NCBI GenBank assembly: GCA_934565615.1
Contig: CAKTIH010000119.1
Span: 1-6,762, forward strand
DNA: 6,762 bases
Direction of reading: 5' to 3'
From: an uncultured Oscillospiraceae bacterium
Lineage (GTDB): Bacteria > Bacillota > Clostridia > Oscillospirales > Oscillospiraceae
Below, one piece after another: positions 6,100-6,762 of the stretch. Positions within the stretch are counted from its first letter, which is position 1. Every line of letters starts with the position of its first letter. The translations under genes were made by a program, and so were the position numbers. The notes under the pieces are model-generated. The model saw only the letters and a list, made by a program, of their open reading frames with translations, had not been told where the DNA came from and made no database searches.

Positions 6100-6575
6100 T
6101 GACGGAGCAGGAACGCGCAGAGCTTGAGCGCCTCAAGGCCGCACTCAGGCAGGTGAACGAAAATTCCGGTTATGGCTCTGACGCGACCTTTACTACCCAC
6201 CTCGTGTTCAGGACAGCTGTGCTGCGCTATTGGCGCGCCGACCGTGACGGTACGGTGTACCGGCTGTTTGAAGAGTTCACGGAGCTTGACGGCGGCGCGG
6301 AGCTTACACGGCTCCGGTGCAGCTCTGCCGACGAGCAGCGCCGCGCGATGGACGCCCTCGCCGCGAGGCTCGCGCAGGCGCTTCCGGATGTCCCGATCGA
6401 GGACGCGCGGGAGCTGTGCTATGCCTGCATGTGCGCCGTCTCCGGCAGGGACAGTCTCACCGAGGAATATGATGATGCGCACAAAGCGGCGCAGGATCAG
6501 ATGAACCCGCTCGTCCCGGTCATCGTCATCATTGTCATCGCCGCGCTCGTCTTTCTCGCGTACCGCTTTGCGTAG
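6099..6575 (+). CDS. Unrecognised small protein with C-terminal membrane anchor, coupled to rqcP
   Basis: I do not recognise this family. The 158 residues begin with a charged helical segment (2-20), continue as a mixed, Arg/Glu-rich soluble part, and end in a hydrophobic stretch (about 138-156, PLVPVIVIIVIAALVFLAY), so the protein is probably tail-anchored with its N-terminus in the cytoplasm. Cysteines lie at 74, 107, 110 and 112 (CYACMC). The ATG overlaps the rqcP stop (TGATG), with AAGGAG at 6085-6090 eight bases upstream; a GTG three bases earlier (6096) is an alternative start adding one residue. The gene occupies the place where spore-forming relatives often have yabP, but I see no resemblance to YabP or YabQ. 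Translational coupling suggests coordinated production with RqcP; a functional link is only inference. Confidence 0.85.
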   Translation: MTEQERAELERLKAALRQVNENSGYGSDATFTTHLVFRTAVLRYWRADRDGTVYRLFEEFTELDGGAELTRLRCSSADEQRRAMDALAARLAQALPDVPIEDARELCYACMCAVSGRDSLTEEYDDAHKAAQDQMNPLVPVIVIIVIAALVFLAYRFA

Positions 6576-6602
6576 CCGGAGATTGACTTTAATCTTGAAA
6601 AG

Positions 6603-6635
6603 AAAAAGGCTGTCTCTCGTGAGACAGCCTTTTTT
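6603..6635. terminator. Bidirectional terminator between the rqcP pair and rpsI
   Basis: AAAAAGGCTGTCTC (6603-6616) pairs perfectly over 14 positions with GAGACAGCCTTTTT (6621-6634) around a TCGT loop. The T-run on the right serves the plus-strand pair. The A-run on the left becomes a T-run on the minus strand and serves rpsI, which converges from the right. Confidence 0.92.
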
Positions 6636-6659
6636 GACTGAATTTGCAATGAGCGTCGA

Positions 6660-6762
<103 letters not shown>

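Noticed and set aside
1941..6635. Shared CTGTCTC/GAGACAG core in the terminators at 1941 and 6603 as a dispersed repeat
   Set aside because: Only seven bases are shared and the rest of the stems differ; such terminator cores are common in Firmicutes.

Overview
The window looks like a chromosomal housekeeping stretch from a moderately GC-rich Firmicute, most likely a gut-type clostridium of the Oscillospirales. Three things point there: the ribosomal protein S9 tail, the HU and RqcP (YabO) sequences, and strong AGGAGG ribosome-binding sites ahead of most genes. The genus is an inference; I see no phage, insertion sequence, CRISPR array, tRNA or rRNA.

Layout from left to right. (1) Positions 1-27 may hold the last codons of an upstream gene. 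They overlap the ribosome-binding site of a 629-residue single-pass membrane protein (39-1928) with a cytoplasmic four-cysteine zinc-finger-like motif, three TPR-like repeats and a tyrosine/aspartate-rich repeat region; a hairpin terminator follows. (2) A well-formed extended -10 promoter (1996-2024) and a folded leader ending in a run of seven T precede a 457-residue FAD-dependent dehydrogenase of the COG2509 type (2131-3504), which ends in three consecutive stop codons and a strong terminator. (3) A 546-residue polytopic flippase of the SpoVB/MurJ-like MOP/MATE superfamily lies at 3637-5277. (4) A second extended -10 promoter and a second structured leader precede an HU-type histone-like protein (5455-5730), which has its own terminator. 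(5) RqcP, the S4-domain ribosome quality control protein (5857-6099), overlaps by one base a small unrecognised protein with a C-terminal membrane anchor (6099-6575). (6) A long, symmetrical, probably bidirectional terminator separates this pair from the converging 3' end of rpsI (6660-6761, minus strand).

The flippase, HU and RqcP order resembles the region that in Bacillus subtilis runs spoVT-yabM-yabN(mazG)-yabO-yabP-yabQ-divIC. Here no mazG lies between flippase and rqcP, and the sporulation genes yabP and yabQ and the division gene divIC are absent after rqcP. Their place is taken by the small membrane protein. The points most worth a second look are the two structured 5' leaders, the RqcP-coupled tail-anchored protein, and the domain combination of the first gene. 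Most of the window is ordinary conserved core genome, and I do not see clear evidence of a wholly new system.
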